Below, piece after piece: positions 1-13,300 of a stretch of DNA of 64,000 bases. A program made the translations under genes and the position numbers. The stretch is taken from assembly GCA_910591455.2 (NCBI GenBank), contig OU342817.1, positions 17,789,415 through 17,853,414 on the forward strand, written 5' to 3'. Every line of letters begins with the position of its first letter. Position 1 is the stretch's first letter. Under the pieces are notes generated by a model. That model did no database searches, had not been told where the DNA came from, and saw only the letters and a list, made by a program, of their open reading frames with translations. Origin of the DNA: Pholis gunnellus (taxonomy: Eukaryota; Chordata; Actinopteri; Perciformes; Pholidae).

Positions 1-3000
1 ATGACCAAGTGAGTAAGAGGAGGAAGCGACTGAGGATACAGGATGTTAACTATGATGACAACCAATGGTGTTTATGTTGCAAGATTGACATCAATATCTT
101 CACACATTGGTTGTTCTCCCTACCGTTGGCCTGTGATGTTGGTCATTGTATACCACCCTATCACTTATTGTAGCGGGTCGTTACTGCTGAGTTGGGGCTA
201 GTGCTTGCTTGCATCGACGCTATCTCAGGGCTGGGATCTTTTCAACAAACCAACCAACCACATAGCCAAATGTGGGAGTTACCTAGCAACAAGTAGATGG
301 CATAACAACCACCGTGGTTCACCTAACTAGTTTCGACATGTGAGCAAACAACAACACAACTTGCACGGATCATCTGTGGTGCTTTGCCCGGGACATGTTG
401 TCTTTCGTGGCCTGTCCCCGGTCTGTTTGCGGTCTTTTCTAGTTCATGCAAGTCAAGTTTAAAGCATCACATTTATATATTTGTCTTGTTAATTTGGCAA
501 TCTTTTGTGGAGAATCCAATTTTGAACATCTCCTTCTTCGTTGGTGCTGCACACCTTCGCTTTTCACATTTCTCTTGAGGACCGTGTCCCTCGAAAATAA
601 TCACAGATTTCTATTTCTATGCCAACCTTTTCCAAGAGGATGGTACCAATCGGATAGTACTGGCCCGAAAACCAGTTTGTTCTATTGGGAATGCTCCGAA
701 CATTAGAAGTGTTGGTCGGGCTCCAGTATCGCTCCCCTCTGCCTGTGGCAAAAAGCTGTCTACTCACCCTTTAAAGGAGTGTCAGCAAAAATGTGAGAAA
801 ATATTCCAAACTAATTGGGTCTTAAATTCATGCATTATTAGGCAGAATCTACCCCACCATGACAATAGGGAATACATGGACGAGTCTCGTAGTAGCTGGG
901 TCACTACTGACTCATGGGTAGTACACGTGCTTTAAACTCAAAGCTCATTATGAGTCGAACATTCTCGGTATGTGTGTTGAAGCCGGGCTAGACGAGAAGT
1001 TAATCTGCAGGAATGATCTGGTATGCCTGTAAATTCCTGAAGTGTCCAGTACGGCGTGTATGCTGCTTCTGCCATCTGCTGGACGTCAGATGTACTGATT
1101 ACGAATGCTGAAACCTCGTGTTCCTCTCTCTCTCTCTCTCTCTCTAGTTTGCAGACGTTCGTATTGGATGGCAACAGTCTAGATGAGCTGCCCATCGAGC
1201 TGGGCTCCCTCCAGAGGCTAAGCTACTTGGGCCTTTCCTTCAACCAGTTCAACCACGTGCCACAGGTGCTGGAGCAGTTGGCCTCCGTGGAGAAGCTGTG
1301 CATGGCTGGAAACAGCCTCGACACGCTCACCCTGCAGAATTTCCGACTGCTCCGGGTCAAACACATCGATCTGAGGTATGGCCGTTTAGGTGGATTGTTA
1401 CAAATAGTCATTAAAATGGATGATTATGTTCTGGGTTATATGGGTGAACTACTTGTTTTCAAGAACAAGCATCACTTAAAGTCCCCAGTCATGCTTTTTT
1501 CCAAAGCTATGTACTCAACGACACATGTTCATCCCACTAATGATGGAAACACAAACAGCATGAGGAAGCCAAAACACGAGCCGACAGCCAAACAGCACGG
1601 AATCAGGAAATCATTTGCTTTTAGCGGCTCCATCGGGTCTCTTCCCATTGTCTGCAAAAGCACAGTGCTGCAGTGACTTGCACTATTTCCGAGTTAATAC
1701 TTCACCTCTTTGCTTAAAAGAGGTCAGTCAATACATTTTCCAGCATTCCTGCTTGGGCAAAGATCACCTGGTACCTCTGATGAGGATGATGAGGGCTGCG
1801 GCGATTTGTGTTTCTGTCGATTTTATTTCCAGAAAAGTTCTGAAACAATCGGTCAATTAATCGACGAGTTTATTGTTCCAGCTGACAAATACAATTTATT
1901 GATTAATCGTTCGGTCTATAACATGTTTTTAAAAAAGAAAAGAAGTTTAAAAACTTGACACAAGTTCCTGGGGTCAAAGAAGACGTTTATAAAAAAGTTG
2001 TTTTCTTTTGTAAGAACAATTCTAAACCCAAAGATGTTCATTTACTTTATTTGGCTGCTTTTCTCATCGGACAAAATCAGATATTTGAAGATGTCGTCTT
2101 GGGCTTTCAGGAAATTATGCATTTTGAGAGTAAATTAAGAAAAATTCTCAACGGATCAGTCGAAAATGAAAATAATCAATCACTAGTTGATGCTCTTATC
2201 AAGTCAGTGGGCATTGTTTTGGTTTCCTAAGTAAGGAGGAATAGTACATGGAGACCTCTAGTGTTTGATATTAAATAGATACGTTATTTTACACAGACAC
2301 AATATATCATCAAGAAATTGTGAAATAATCAACTGTTTAAAATAATATGACATATTATGGTGACAGATGATGACAAGGTGACAGAACAGAAGTGCAACAC
2401 ATCCACACATTCACACACACACACACGCACACTAAATCAAAAAACAGCTTCCATCAGTATTTGACACTGAACAGCGTAGGACTAAACAGAGGCCAAGAAG
2501 CTGCTGCACAAGATATATATCAGCCTTCACCTGAGGCGTGTCCCCTGGCTCGTAAGAAAGGCCACAGCCTGTGCACTTCAGCCTGATCCGACCGGTGCTG
2601 AGCCTTTGCCCGCTCCCTCTGTCAGGTTGAATAAGATCTCCAGCATGGTGCCAGATGAGCCTGACCTGCTGAGGCACGTAACCCAGCTGGACGTGAGGGA
2701 CAACCGGCTGACGGACCTGGACGCCTCGGTCTTCCCCCGACTGGAGGTGCTTCACTGCGAGAGGAACCGCATCGCCTCCCTCAAGGCCAAGGGTTGCTTG
2801 CTCAAAGGCATCTACGCCTCCAACAACGGTGGGTTTTGGCACGCGAGACTTCGCGCGTGGTTGAGAAAAGACAGACCCCCTTCCCATCTCGCATCTCCCC
2901 TCACAGATGTCACTCCTTCCTCTTTATTTCACCCCTTTTCTTCTCTCCACATGCACTCATTTTTCTCATCAGTGCTGCAGTCTCACGGTCTCTCTCCATC

Positions 3001-6000
3001 ATTCCTCTCTACCTTGTCACCCCCCCCCCCCCCCCCCCCTCCCCCTCCATTTTCCATCTACCTGCTGTTGTAATGGGCCGCTGTCTGTCCTTGCTGTAGG
3101 TTAATGTGTTTGGATTTCTCCCCACAGAGCTCCGGCAACTGGATGTCAGTCCTGTGCCCTCCAATCTCAGTTACATGGACATCTCGAGGTGAGAACAATT
3201 CCACACACACACAAAAAGAAATGCTGTCAATCAGCAAAATATTTTAGAGAAATATTAGCTTTAACGATGTTCAACTAATGTTTGAAAGTGTGGTGAGACG
3301 TTGACGTTAGAGGTCTCACTCTTAAACTGTCAGCCTTGACCTTGTGGTCAAAAAGAAAGGGACGGAGAGAGTACTTTCGTGTTCAAGTGCTGTATAGATT
3401 TTATTTTTTTAATCCTTTTGAGACCTTTTGAGAGTTGTAATTTTTTTTGGCGGAAACACAACACAGCTGAGACTTCACTGACCTCCAAACAGTAAATCTG
3501 AAATAGTACAAAATATGGGAAGAAAGACCAATGTTCAACCAGAACTGAAGTTGCTGCCTTTTCTCTTTTTTTAGAGCAGAGTTGGGAATTCAAACAGATG
3601 CAGCATCACAGTACATTACATTCAATGTTCGGTATCTCGCTTTACAAATGGCCCATTATTCACCATCATCAACCCGTCTCCTCCTGTAGGAACCATATGG
3701 AGTCCTTGCCAGACTGGCTGTGTGAAGCTAAGAAACTGGAAGTTCTGGACATGAGCCACAACCTCATCACTGAGCTCCCGGCGCGGTGAGTCTCTGTCTC
3801 TCAGCAAATGTGTCCGTTAGCCTGTAAATGGAGTACGGTGCTGCATTATTCTCCCTGCCCTTTTGCCGGCCAGTCATCTATCCCCCCATAGGGCCTCATA
3901 AATCACACCGATAACCTCCGTCCGTTCTCTTCCTCTTTATATAGCCTTTTAGAAGGTCAGATGCTGCTCACTTCCTCCTCTTCTTCGCGTCGGCTCTTGT
4001 CAGCCCTCCTCCCTCTGCTTTTCTCTTTTTCATTTTTGCTCCTCTCGTCCCCTCATTGTCTGCAGATTTATTTTTTGCCCAATAAGTGTCAGGATGATTC
4101 ATTTCAGCTGCAGGCTCCACTAGAGGCGCTGCTATTTTCTGTTTCCACATCATCATCATCCTCGCCCCCGTCCTCTCCCTCTGCACTATCCTCATTGCTA
4201 CGACTGTTTCGGGCCTCTCGTCCAGCGACGTATCTACGCATCTATGAGCCACTCTCGGTCTACATGTTCATCCCTTCGTGTCCTAGTGCTGACCCGACCA
4301 TCTGTGTATTCTTCCTGCCGCAGGTTGTTTTGCAGCAACAGTCTGAGGAAGCTGAGTGCAGGACATAACCAGTTGCAGAAGCTTCCCGAAAGAGTGGAGC
4401 GCCCTCTGCTGGAGGTTTTGGACATCCAGCACAATCAACTGGTGGAGCTGCCCTGCAACCTGTTCCTCAAATCTGACAGGTAGCATTAATCAGCAGCGGG
4501 AAGGGATTTGTTGTCTATCACATAATACACCCCGACGATTAAACAATGAGAAACTATTTTTCACATCCCTGTCTGAAGGAGCACAAGGATGAGTCTGTAC
4601 TTTAACTTTTTACTTTCAGCTTACGGTGCGTAAATGCGTCAGCCAATAAGCTGGAGCACCTGCCGCCATCCAGCCTGTCGGAGGAGAGCCGCAGCATCCT
4701 GCAGGAACTCTACCTGACCAACAACCGGCTGACGGATAAGTGTGTTCCCCTGCTGACGGGCCACACACACCTGCGTGTTCTGCACATGGCCTACAACCAT
4801 CTCCAGACCTTCCCGGCCAGGTAAAGAACTCAAATGTAGCCATTTGCTCTTCTCTCTCCTCACGCATTGTATTTTGTATTAAAGCTGGAACTGACGGTTA
4901 CTTTCATTATTGATCAATCTGTTGATTACATATTGAATCGGTTACTGTGTCTTTGGCATTTCTTATTGGCCAACCAATATGTTGGTGATTTATTATTGGC
5001 CGATACTTAGCCTCGAATTTATTTAGACTATAAAATAGTTCTAGAACCCAAAGAGATTACATTTACGAGGATTTATAGAATGGATTCGGCAGCAAATCTT
5101 CACATGTGGGATGCTGGAACCATAGAATGTGGCCAGTTCTCCTTGATAAATAAATACATTCTTGATTTATTTTGTGTTATTCAACAAATCAATCAATCTT
5201 CGTTTTACATCCTCCACTCACCCCATGCTCTCCCTGTTTTCTTCAGTAAAATGGCCAAGTTGGAGGAGCTGGAGGAGGTGGACCTGAGCGGAAACATGCT
5301 GAAGACTGTGCCCACCACCATCATGAATTGCCGGCGGATGCACACACTCATCGCCCACTCCAATGCCATCGAGGTCTTCCCTGAGGTCATGCAGCTGATG
5401 GAGATGAAAGTAAGACCGCAGTAATACACAACAACGTCTCCGCTCGTCTTCGTGTGCAGTACGTGTACACGAGACCCCGAGCTCCAACTGTGCGTGCGTG
5501 TGTGTGAGAGTGTCTTTTCTCCTCTGTTGCCAGTGTGTGGATCTGAGCTGTAATGAGCTGAGTGAGATCACGCTACCAGAGAATCTGCCGCCAAAGCTTC
5601 AGGAACTGGACCTGACTGGAAACCCTCGTCTCAACCTGGACCACAAGACCCTCGAGCAGCTCAAGTACGTCACTGTTGCTCTCTGTAAATCTGCAAATGT
5701 GACTAAAACCTACATATTGCAAGTTGCAAGTGTATTATTATTTTTCTCATGCGTTAATATTTGTTTGTATTTTGGGTTTTCTATTACACTACTTGCTGTT
5801 ATGATGATCCAGTTTCTTATCTAAACTAATCTTTTTATGATAGAGTCCACCATATATAAATACCCTGAATGTCAGTAGCGCATGTATCTTTACAGTGAAT
5901 GTCATCTATTTCATATTTTGTTGTTTTTCAGTAATATCCGCTGCTTCCGTATTGATCCGCCTCCAACCTTTTCGTCGAACGAGGCATCTGGTGGGCCTGC

Positions 6001-8554
6001 TGTGTGGAGTCATGGGTACACAGAGGCCTCAGGCGTCAAGAACAAGTGAGTTCAATTCAGTCAATGCTGAAAAAAAAAAAAAAAAAAGAAAACGCCACCA
6101 TCATCACACTCATCCAGTGAAGCATCACTAATCCAAACCTCTTGAGAATGCGCATTGTTAAAGCCAGATGACTCATATGAAGGAAATATTGAAGCAGCGC
6201 TTATTGAAAACATGAATCATGTCCACTCACGTGCCAAACATCTCCGCATGGGCTAAATCCAACACGTGTGATGTGAACAATGAGTTTCAAGCAACTGCGC
6301 ATATTGTTTCCACATTTTTCCGGATCCGCGGTGATCAAAAGGCACTTCTGCTTTGATGACGTAGGGCCCTGCTGTGTACAGTCAAGGGAATCAGAGAAGG
6401 CATTGTTTCCATGGTTATCAATGAGTGGGGTAGAGTGATCAGCATGTGAAGGACGAGAGGAGTTTTCAAGCTCTCGTTGTTTAATCACAAAGCGGATGAC
6501 GTTACGGCCGTCCTCTGTTTCCCTCTCCAGGCTGTGTGTTGCCGCTCTCTCAGTGAACAGCTTCTGCGGGAGTCGTGAGGCTCTGTACGGTGTGTTTGAT
6601 GGGGACAGGAACGTGGAGGTGCCCTACTTGTTGCAGTGCACGATGAACGACGTGCTGGCGGAGGAGCTACACAAGACCAAGAGCGAAGAGGACTACATGA
6701 CCAACACTTTCCTCGTCATGCAAAGGTACATGACAACAGGCTTCTTTTTTTATTACCAGCCGCCCTGTTTTGGTACAAACACAGGGCGAGTCTCTAGTTC
6801 AAACAACAATCTGCTCGATGAATTGATTTCGATTTTAAATATTCACTCTGTCCCCTTGTTTCTTTGCCACCACAGGAAACTGGGAACTGCGGGCCAGAAA
6901 CTGGGAGGCTCGGCGGCTCTGTGCCACATTCGCCACGACCCCACCGACCCCGGTGGCTGCTTCACCCTCACAGCTGCTAACGTGGGCAAGTGCAAGGCCA
7001 TCCTGTGCCGCGATGGAAAGCCGCTATCGCTGTCGCTGCTTCAAAACGTGGGACTCGAGGAGGAATACCGCAGGATCAGGCAGCACAGGGCTATCATCAC
7101 CGAGGTAGAGATCCTTGAAAACATCCTCAAGTACTCTGAAGTACTCAGTGTTGAGTACATGGATGTGAATGTGATTTTAGATGTGCGGTACATGAACGCT
7201 GTATTGATGTTTATGCTCTATTCCACAGGACAACAAGGTGAATGGCGTGACCGATTCTACGCGGATTATGGGCTACTCCTTCCTCTACCCATCCGTCATC
7301 CCTTGTCCCTACGTGCAGACGGTCACTCTCACCCCCCAGGATGAGTTCTTCATTTTGGGTAGCCGGGGCCTGTGGGATGCCGTGTCTCCCACCGAGGCTG
7401 TGGAGGCAATACGAAACGTCCCCGATGGCCTGGCGGCCGCTAAGAAGCTGTGCACGCTGGCGCAGGGCTACGGCTGCACAGACAGCCTCTGCGCTGTCGT
7501 GGTGCAGCTCAGTGTGAGCGAAGACTGCTGCTCCTGCTGCTGCTCGGAGGCTCCCCAGCCACCTCCCAGCCCCGGCTTGGGCCCCTATCCCCCGTCGTCC
7601 TCCGGCATCAAGGAGCGGCCCTCGGACGGCTCCCTGCCTGTGCCGCCTTCCTCCTGCAGCGAAATCAGCAGCGAGATCAGCACCAGCGAGATGAGCAGCG
7701 AGGTGGGCTCCACCGCCTCATCCGACGAGCCACCGCAGAGCTCCCTGGTGCTGCTGCACGAGCAGCCCCACCATCCGCACCTCCACCTGCACCAGCAGCC
7801 CCACTCGCTGTCCCTGCAGCACCAGCAGGCGCACACAGCCGCCCAGCCCTGCCAGTACCTGTTCCCAGGCTCAGAGTTGCCCTCTGCCCGCAGCTGCTGT
7901 GCCCTCCATCCTGCCTGCTTGGCCGGCTCCTTCCAGAGGCAGCTGTCCAGTGCCACCTTCTCCAGCGCGCTGTCCGACAACGGGCTGGACAGCGAGGACG
8001 AGGAGCCCATCGCCGGGGTTTTCTCTAACGGCAGCCGCGTGGAAGTAGAGGCGGACGTCCACTGCCTCAAAGTGGAGTCCTCCTCCTCCTCCTCCTCGTC
8101 ACCCCAAACATCATTACCCTCATCTTCCAGCCAGGAGCGAACCATGCTGACTCTCCCCCCGCCTCCTCCGCCGCCGTGCACCCCAGAGCCCCTGGAGGAA
8201 GCGATCGACATGAGCCCCGGCGAGGGGGAGAACGGGCTGGAGAGAGATGAGTCTTGGCAGGCAGTCGGAGCAGGAGGTGGGGATGGGGGGAAGTTGGCGG
8301 GCAAGAGGAGGATCAATGGGTCGGTGGCACGCCAGGAAAGGAGTCACAACCTGATTGAGGTGGCTGCTGACGCCCCCTCCAAGAAGTCCGGGGGCTACTT
8401 CACGGCTCCAGCCCAGCCCGACCCAGACGACCAGTTCATCATCCCGCCGGAGCTGGAGGAGGAGGTGAAGGAAATAATGAAGCAGCATCAGCAGAAACAG
8501 CAGAAGCCGCCTGGGACCGATCAGCCCACAGACTACTACGACACCCCTCTCTGA
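1..8554 (+). CDS. phlpp1: PH domain and leucine-rich repeat protein phosphatase 1 (3' part)
   Basis: PHLPP1 is a PP2C-family Ser/Thr phosphatase that dephosphorylates the hydrophobic motif of Akt and PKC. Exons: <1-8, 1148-1375, 2626-2828, 3128-3188, 3690-3785, 4324-4479, 4620-4820, 5247-5409, 5534-5664, 5932-6045, 6531-6725, 6876-7104, 7229-8554; all phases agree, giving 1036 residues here. The first 8 bases (M-T-N) end at a GTGAGT donor and join to LQTFVLDGN, as in the PHLPP LRR region. Residues 1 to about 410 are leucine-rich repeats; about 425-680 are the PP2C-like domain (GVFDGDRNVEVPYLLQCTM, KLGTAGQKLGG, TPQDEFFILGS). The tail is Ser/Pro/His-rich and ends YYDTPL, a PDZ-binding end that fits PHLPP1 rather than PHLPP2 (DTAL). 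The PH domain and earlier exons lie outside the window. Family assignment is very secure. Confidence 0.96.
9..1147 (+). other. phlpp1 intron
   Basis: Intron between the exon that ends at base 8 and the exon at 1148. It begins GTGAGTAAG and ends in a (CT)n tract followed by TAG. Several short open frames are present, but none resembles a known protein and I see no gene in it. Confidence 0.7.
1376..2625 (+). other. phlpp1 intron with an unrecognised short open frame
   Basis: Intron flanked by a GTATGG donor and a CTGTCAG acceptor. It carries an unexplained 91-codon open frame at 1955-2230 that I do not recognise, plus a short (CA)n run near 2412. Nothing else stands out. Confidence 0.6.
4880..4960. 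repeat. Possible interspersed repeat remnant (AATCGATT-type)
   Basis: The stretch with TTCATTATTGATCAATCTGT and a following GATTACATATTGAATCGG resembles the AT-rich, ATCGATTA-containing repeat scattered through many fish genomes. A related stretch occurs at 55745-55850. This is recognition by eye only. Confidence 0.3.
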
Positions 8555-9559
8555 ACACCACCACCACCACCACCACCACCACCTACAGCCTCATCTCCCT
8601 CCCAGCTGCAGCATGCACTGAAGCCTACTGTACCATCGACCTAACCAGTTTGATTTTCCGTATATGGACACAAAGAAATGAGTTTTACTTAAGAGGCTGT
8701 TCAATGCACTTGAAGAAAGTTGGGTCATACTTTTTCTAAACAGCCTTCCTCGCTCTACGCAGCCTCATCATTGAAGAACCATGCACTGTAACGTGATCCA
8801 CTCATTTTTTGCCCAAGCAACTCATAGAATAAAACAAGCAAATGAGCCCTTTAATGATACTCAACCCTCTTGAGCAGCCTGTGGACGCAGCTCCTGGTGT
8901 CCATGGTTGAGCCCTTCTCACTGACTGTGAAACCTTGTTTTTACATTAGACACAACCAGCTGAGTATGTAATCAACACTAGTCTCTTTGCAATAGCATTA
9001 GCTCGCCACAACACTTGTTAATATGGATAAGAATTCCATGGTTTGTTTGTTTGTTTTGTAAGAACTTACCATATCTTTTAATGTGAAAGCAGTGAAGTTG
9101 CTGAAAGAACTTTTTAAAACAGAGACTCATAATCTTTTTATTATCAGTGACCTATGTCGAATGGTACACCAGTAATACCACACTTAACTGTTTTAGATAG
9201 GGCACTTAAAATACTGTATTTCTTCAGTAAATCATGGCTCTTGGCCTGTAAAACGGCATAGAAATTTTTTGTAGAAATTTTAAATACTAACTCCTAGGAG
9301 TTGCATACTCTTTATGGTGACTCAGTCACTTTTACTAATCTTCTCTGAGAGAAAAGGTGATTTTTTTTTTTCTTTTTTTTTTTTTCCAATGATTGTAAAT
9401 AAGAGAAATATTGTATACTGATGCTTTTAAAGGAACTACGTACCTGTATGTCGGTGAAGGTTTTAGTGGTGGGGAGGACGTGAGGTTCACCAAGAGTTTG
9501 CTGTTATGGAGGTGTCACACCCCCCACCCCCTTTATCTTACAACGTTGACCCACAAATA

Positions 9560-9601
<42 letters not shown>

Positions 9602-10000
9602 ATACACACACGTAGAAATGTATTTGTGCAATTACAGGTCGGAAACCCCAACATTCCATGCAATATACCTACACAAAGTTGCCATGGTTTGCTCCACTTT
9701 GTTTGATTGTGATGTCCTGTAGTCATCACTGTCTAATGAACACTAATAGACAGATCTTTGCATGCACACTTTGCATGCACGCACACACACACACACACAC
9801 ACAAAGCACACATACACGGACACTCACGCATACTATTAGTCCCACCTCCCTCCTACAGTAACTGTTATCACCGGCATGACTGTGTCAAGTTCAGTAATAC
9901 AAACAAATATATCCACATGGAAAAGAGACAACACAGATGTTCCTGTCTTTGGTATAATAAATTTTAAATTTGTGAATATAAGTCATGCGGTTTCAATTTG
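8555..10000 (+). other. phlpp1 3' UTR
   Basis: Follows the TGA at 8552-8554. It starts with a (CAC)n run and contains AATAAA at 8828-8833 and at 9956-9961, two (CA)n microsatellites near 9563-9612 and 9780-9803, and T-rich tracts near 9361-9385. No coding capacity is seen. The distal poly(A) signal would put the mRNA end near 9980. Confidence 0.6.
9956..9961 (+). terminator. Candidate distal poly(A) signal of phlpp1
   Basis: AATAAA on the + strand, downstream of the phlpp1 stop and before the converging mep1b 3' end. A proximal AATAAA lies at 8828-8833. Which one is used cannot be read from the sequence. Confidence 0.45.
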
Positions 10001-10285
10001 TTTTTTGAATGATGAATGTATGTTTAGTGTGAAAACATTTGTATCGGACTTCAGCATTTCAAAATATTTTATTTACATCGATATTCTTAGTTTGCTCTTG
10101 TGTGTTTACATTGATTGACCAGAAGGAGGCAATCTCTTCAAATGGTAAGATCTACTGTAGAGTGCTTCACCGCGGAGCACCGGAGTTAAAAGTTCATCTT
10201 TAAAACCAAAGCCCGCTTTAAAAGATGTTCATCATAAACACTCAACTGAAAAAGAAGATTTGTTTTGTTCTTAAAGTCAGTTTTT

Positions 10286-10291
10286 TTTATT
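10286..10291 (-). terminator. Poly(A) signal of mep1b
   Basis: TTTATT on the + strand gives AATAAA on the - strand, about 50 bases past the mep1b stop codon. It is the nearest such signal and would give a short 3' UTR. Confidence 0.6.
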
Positions 10292-10342
10292 GTGGTTTTC
10301 TTCTGTTCACCAGGTCGTCATCGGAAAGTTCAGGGTCGTCCA

Positions 10343-13300
10343 CTATGGTTTCTGAGTGACGCTCATGTTTTCCATGACGACACTGTTGGCGTTACTGCGT
10401 TTCTTATACTTCTTCTTCAAACAGATGACACTGACTGCTGTAATCACCAGCATTACTCCCAGTACGGACAGAGAAGAGGCGAGTGCAAGGGTGGTTTTAT
10501 CCATGATGGAGCCCTTGTACTGACAGCTGTTCCCATAGTACCACCAGTCATCACCCACCACACACCTGGAGAGCAGAGAACAAGAGGATGAGGGAGAGAA
10601 ATTGGACTTAAAGGTATTCCTGCAGCACTCATACAGACCATATATAGAGTTTTCTTTTTTTATTTAATAAAGCTTCAGAACCATACATGGCTAGATGCTT
10701 GCGCTGTGCTTACTGACCACACTTAAAACACAAATTGAGATGGTAAATAAGAAATAAAAAATAATGAAATCAGATAGTTCCAACATGCTCGGCAGGGCAT
10801 TAAAGACGTCCCTCTCCCCAGCAACGTCTTCCAGCTCTACCTGGGGAACCCCGAGGTGTTCCTGGGCCAGAAGAGATATGCAACCTCTCCAGCAGGTTCT
10901 GGGTCTTTCCCCGGGTCCTCTCACCAGTTTGACGTGCCCGGAAAACCTCTAATGGGAGGTGTCCAGGAGGAATCCGGATCAGATGCCCAAACCACCTCCG
11001 CTGACTCATATCGAGGCGAAGGAGCAGCAGCTCTGAGCTCCCTCCGGATGTCTTGAGCGTCTCACCAAACCTAGCTGAGCACAGCTACCCTACAGAGGAA
11101 GATCGGCCGCTTCTAACAGCGATCTCATTCTGTCGGTCAACTCCCCAAAGCTCACGGCCATAGGTGAGGGACAGGACTGAGATGGACTGGTAAATCGAGA
11201 GCTTTGCCTTCGTAAGCAAACTCCCACGAGTGTAACTTTAAGGCTCGCCAATTGTTTCATTTGCAGTTTAGTGGGTGCGGTCCAAAAAGCGCTCACCTGC
11301 AAGCAGCCTTCCCCTCATCCACCACGCAGACCCCGTTGTTCATACATTGCACATTGAGGCAGACATCGGAGGGCACAGTGGGCACAGGTGGGTGGGTAGT
11401 GGGTTGCTGGGTTGTGGAAGTCAGAGGCTGGGTCACTGTCAGATGAGACACATCTGAAGAGGGAGAGCAAATGAAAGTTAATTGGACGAAACGTGATCTA
11501 ACAAATGTGGTATTTCGCACAGGTGCCAGGGATGAGTATGTAGCGTACTAATGAACAAATAATTGATGTAATGTAGAACAGGATAGATGTAGTTTCACAA
11601 AAGGAAATTCGAACATAAATGGCAATACATTTCTTGCCTAATGTCTTTGCACACACTTCATGTTGAATTCTGTTGAGTTTGTACTGTAATCTGTGTTTTT
11701 TTACCCTCCATGGTGAGGAGGAAGATGGCGTCTCCTCCCTTTATGAAATCCCTGCTCTTGGCTCTGAGGTGGGTGAGATACACGGCAGTGCCGGCGCCGG
11801 GCCCTCGGAAATACGTGGACCCATCTGCATGCGGGACCTCAACGCCCACCTTGCGAGGGTCGTCCCAGAAATAACTGTCTGAGCCTGAAGGATGTTGAAA
11901 GAGTGTATAGATATAGCGTTGTCAAGATTGTTTAAGCGTAAAGAATAATCAATGTGAATCTTTTCGACGGTTGAAAGTAGCTGCACCTGTTGCCTTCATG
12001 TTGGGGTCAGTGGTGACACTGCGCTGGTTGGACATGCGCTTTTGGATGTGTGGGTGTTGGTCCATCAGCATCATGGTTATCTGTTTCCAGGGGCACGGCC
12101 ATTGCTGTCCGATGTCCCCTGCCCGGGCCACCAGATGAGCATAGGCCGACAACTCACCGGGGTAGCCCGCCTTACCGCCGGGGTACAGCTCCATTTGGAA
12201 GGTGTAACCCTCCTTAGAGGTGAACGGGGGGCTGAAGATGGACGTGTTTGTTGTGCTGGTTTCTATAACGCCAGTGAAGTTTTCCACGCGCCATGTAAAC
12301 TCCGGGCAGGTGGTCTCAGAAAGGTTGATGTCATCCAGTGACAGTCCGCCTGTCAAGGGCCCAGAACCCTCTTTTGTCCCCTGAAAAGCTACGCGGAATT
12401 TCGTTTTGACGTCTAGACTCACGTGGTGCAGCTGCCACTGCTCCTGAGGGGATCCTGTTGAAAAACGTGGACGTTATTTGAACAGCAAGTTCACCATGGC
12501 AAGATTTCACCAGCAAAGCCGTTACATTAGATTTTGAACAGTTGTAAGAACTTAATAATAGTCACCGTCTATGATCTTTATTAGGCGCAGTCTTCCATTG
12601 GGGTCAGCGTTGTCATATTCTCTGACGTGGATCTTCAATGAGTCGCTGGGGCCGGCGCTGTTGTAGTAGAAGAACTGCAGACACTGGTATCCTCTTTTGG
12701 GGTAAAGGAGCCTGCTCTCCAGCAGAGCGGTATCCCCGGTGTTGGCTGTGCCCGTGCTGAAGTGCATGAAATACCCTGAGCCTGAAGATCAGAATTTCAC
12801 TTGATTAATATTGTCAATACTTAAGCACCATTTGAATGCTCACTGGACGATAAGAGAGATGGTTACAAAGGCGGCAGGTTCACATTTTACAAGTCTATCG
12901 TAAAAACAGTAGAAACAGTTTCCGGTTGCTGTCGTCGATCCTTCTGTCCTTACTGTCTGTGAAGAGATCCCCTCCTAATGCGTATTTAATGTAAGAGATG
13001 GGGGACGGAATCCACAGTCCTTGTTTTAAACTGTCCAAGTCAAACGAATCCTTTTGATGCTGAGCTGTGCATCTTTGCACCATGTCTCATGTTGTATATT
13101 CATGCAGGAAAAGTCTCACCGGTGCATTTGCCCATGTTGGAGTAGTCAGTGTTGGGCCCTCCGTCAGCTTTGGCAACCCTGAGCCAGTCTGCCGTGTCCC
13201 CTTGTCCCTGGGTCATACCGCAGATGTTCTCACGTTCAAAGTCACACGAGTCCAGGAACGTGGCGCCCTGGGCTGGAAGACATTTCATAAACATGCATAG

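Noticed and set aside
7450..8316. Long open frames on both strands inside the last phlpp1 exon
   Set aside because: Shadows of the GC-rich phlpp1 tail; the + frame ending YYDTPL is the homologous one.
12895..13083. 62-codon - strand open frame within mep1b
   Set aside because: Lies in an intron between two MAM-domain exons whose phases already join; no MAM, astacin or other similarity.
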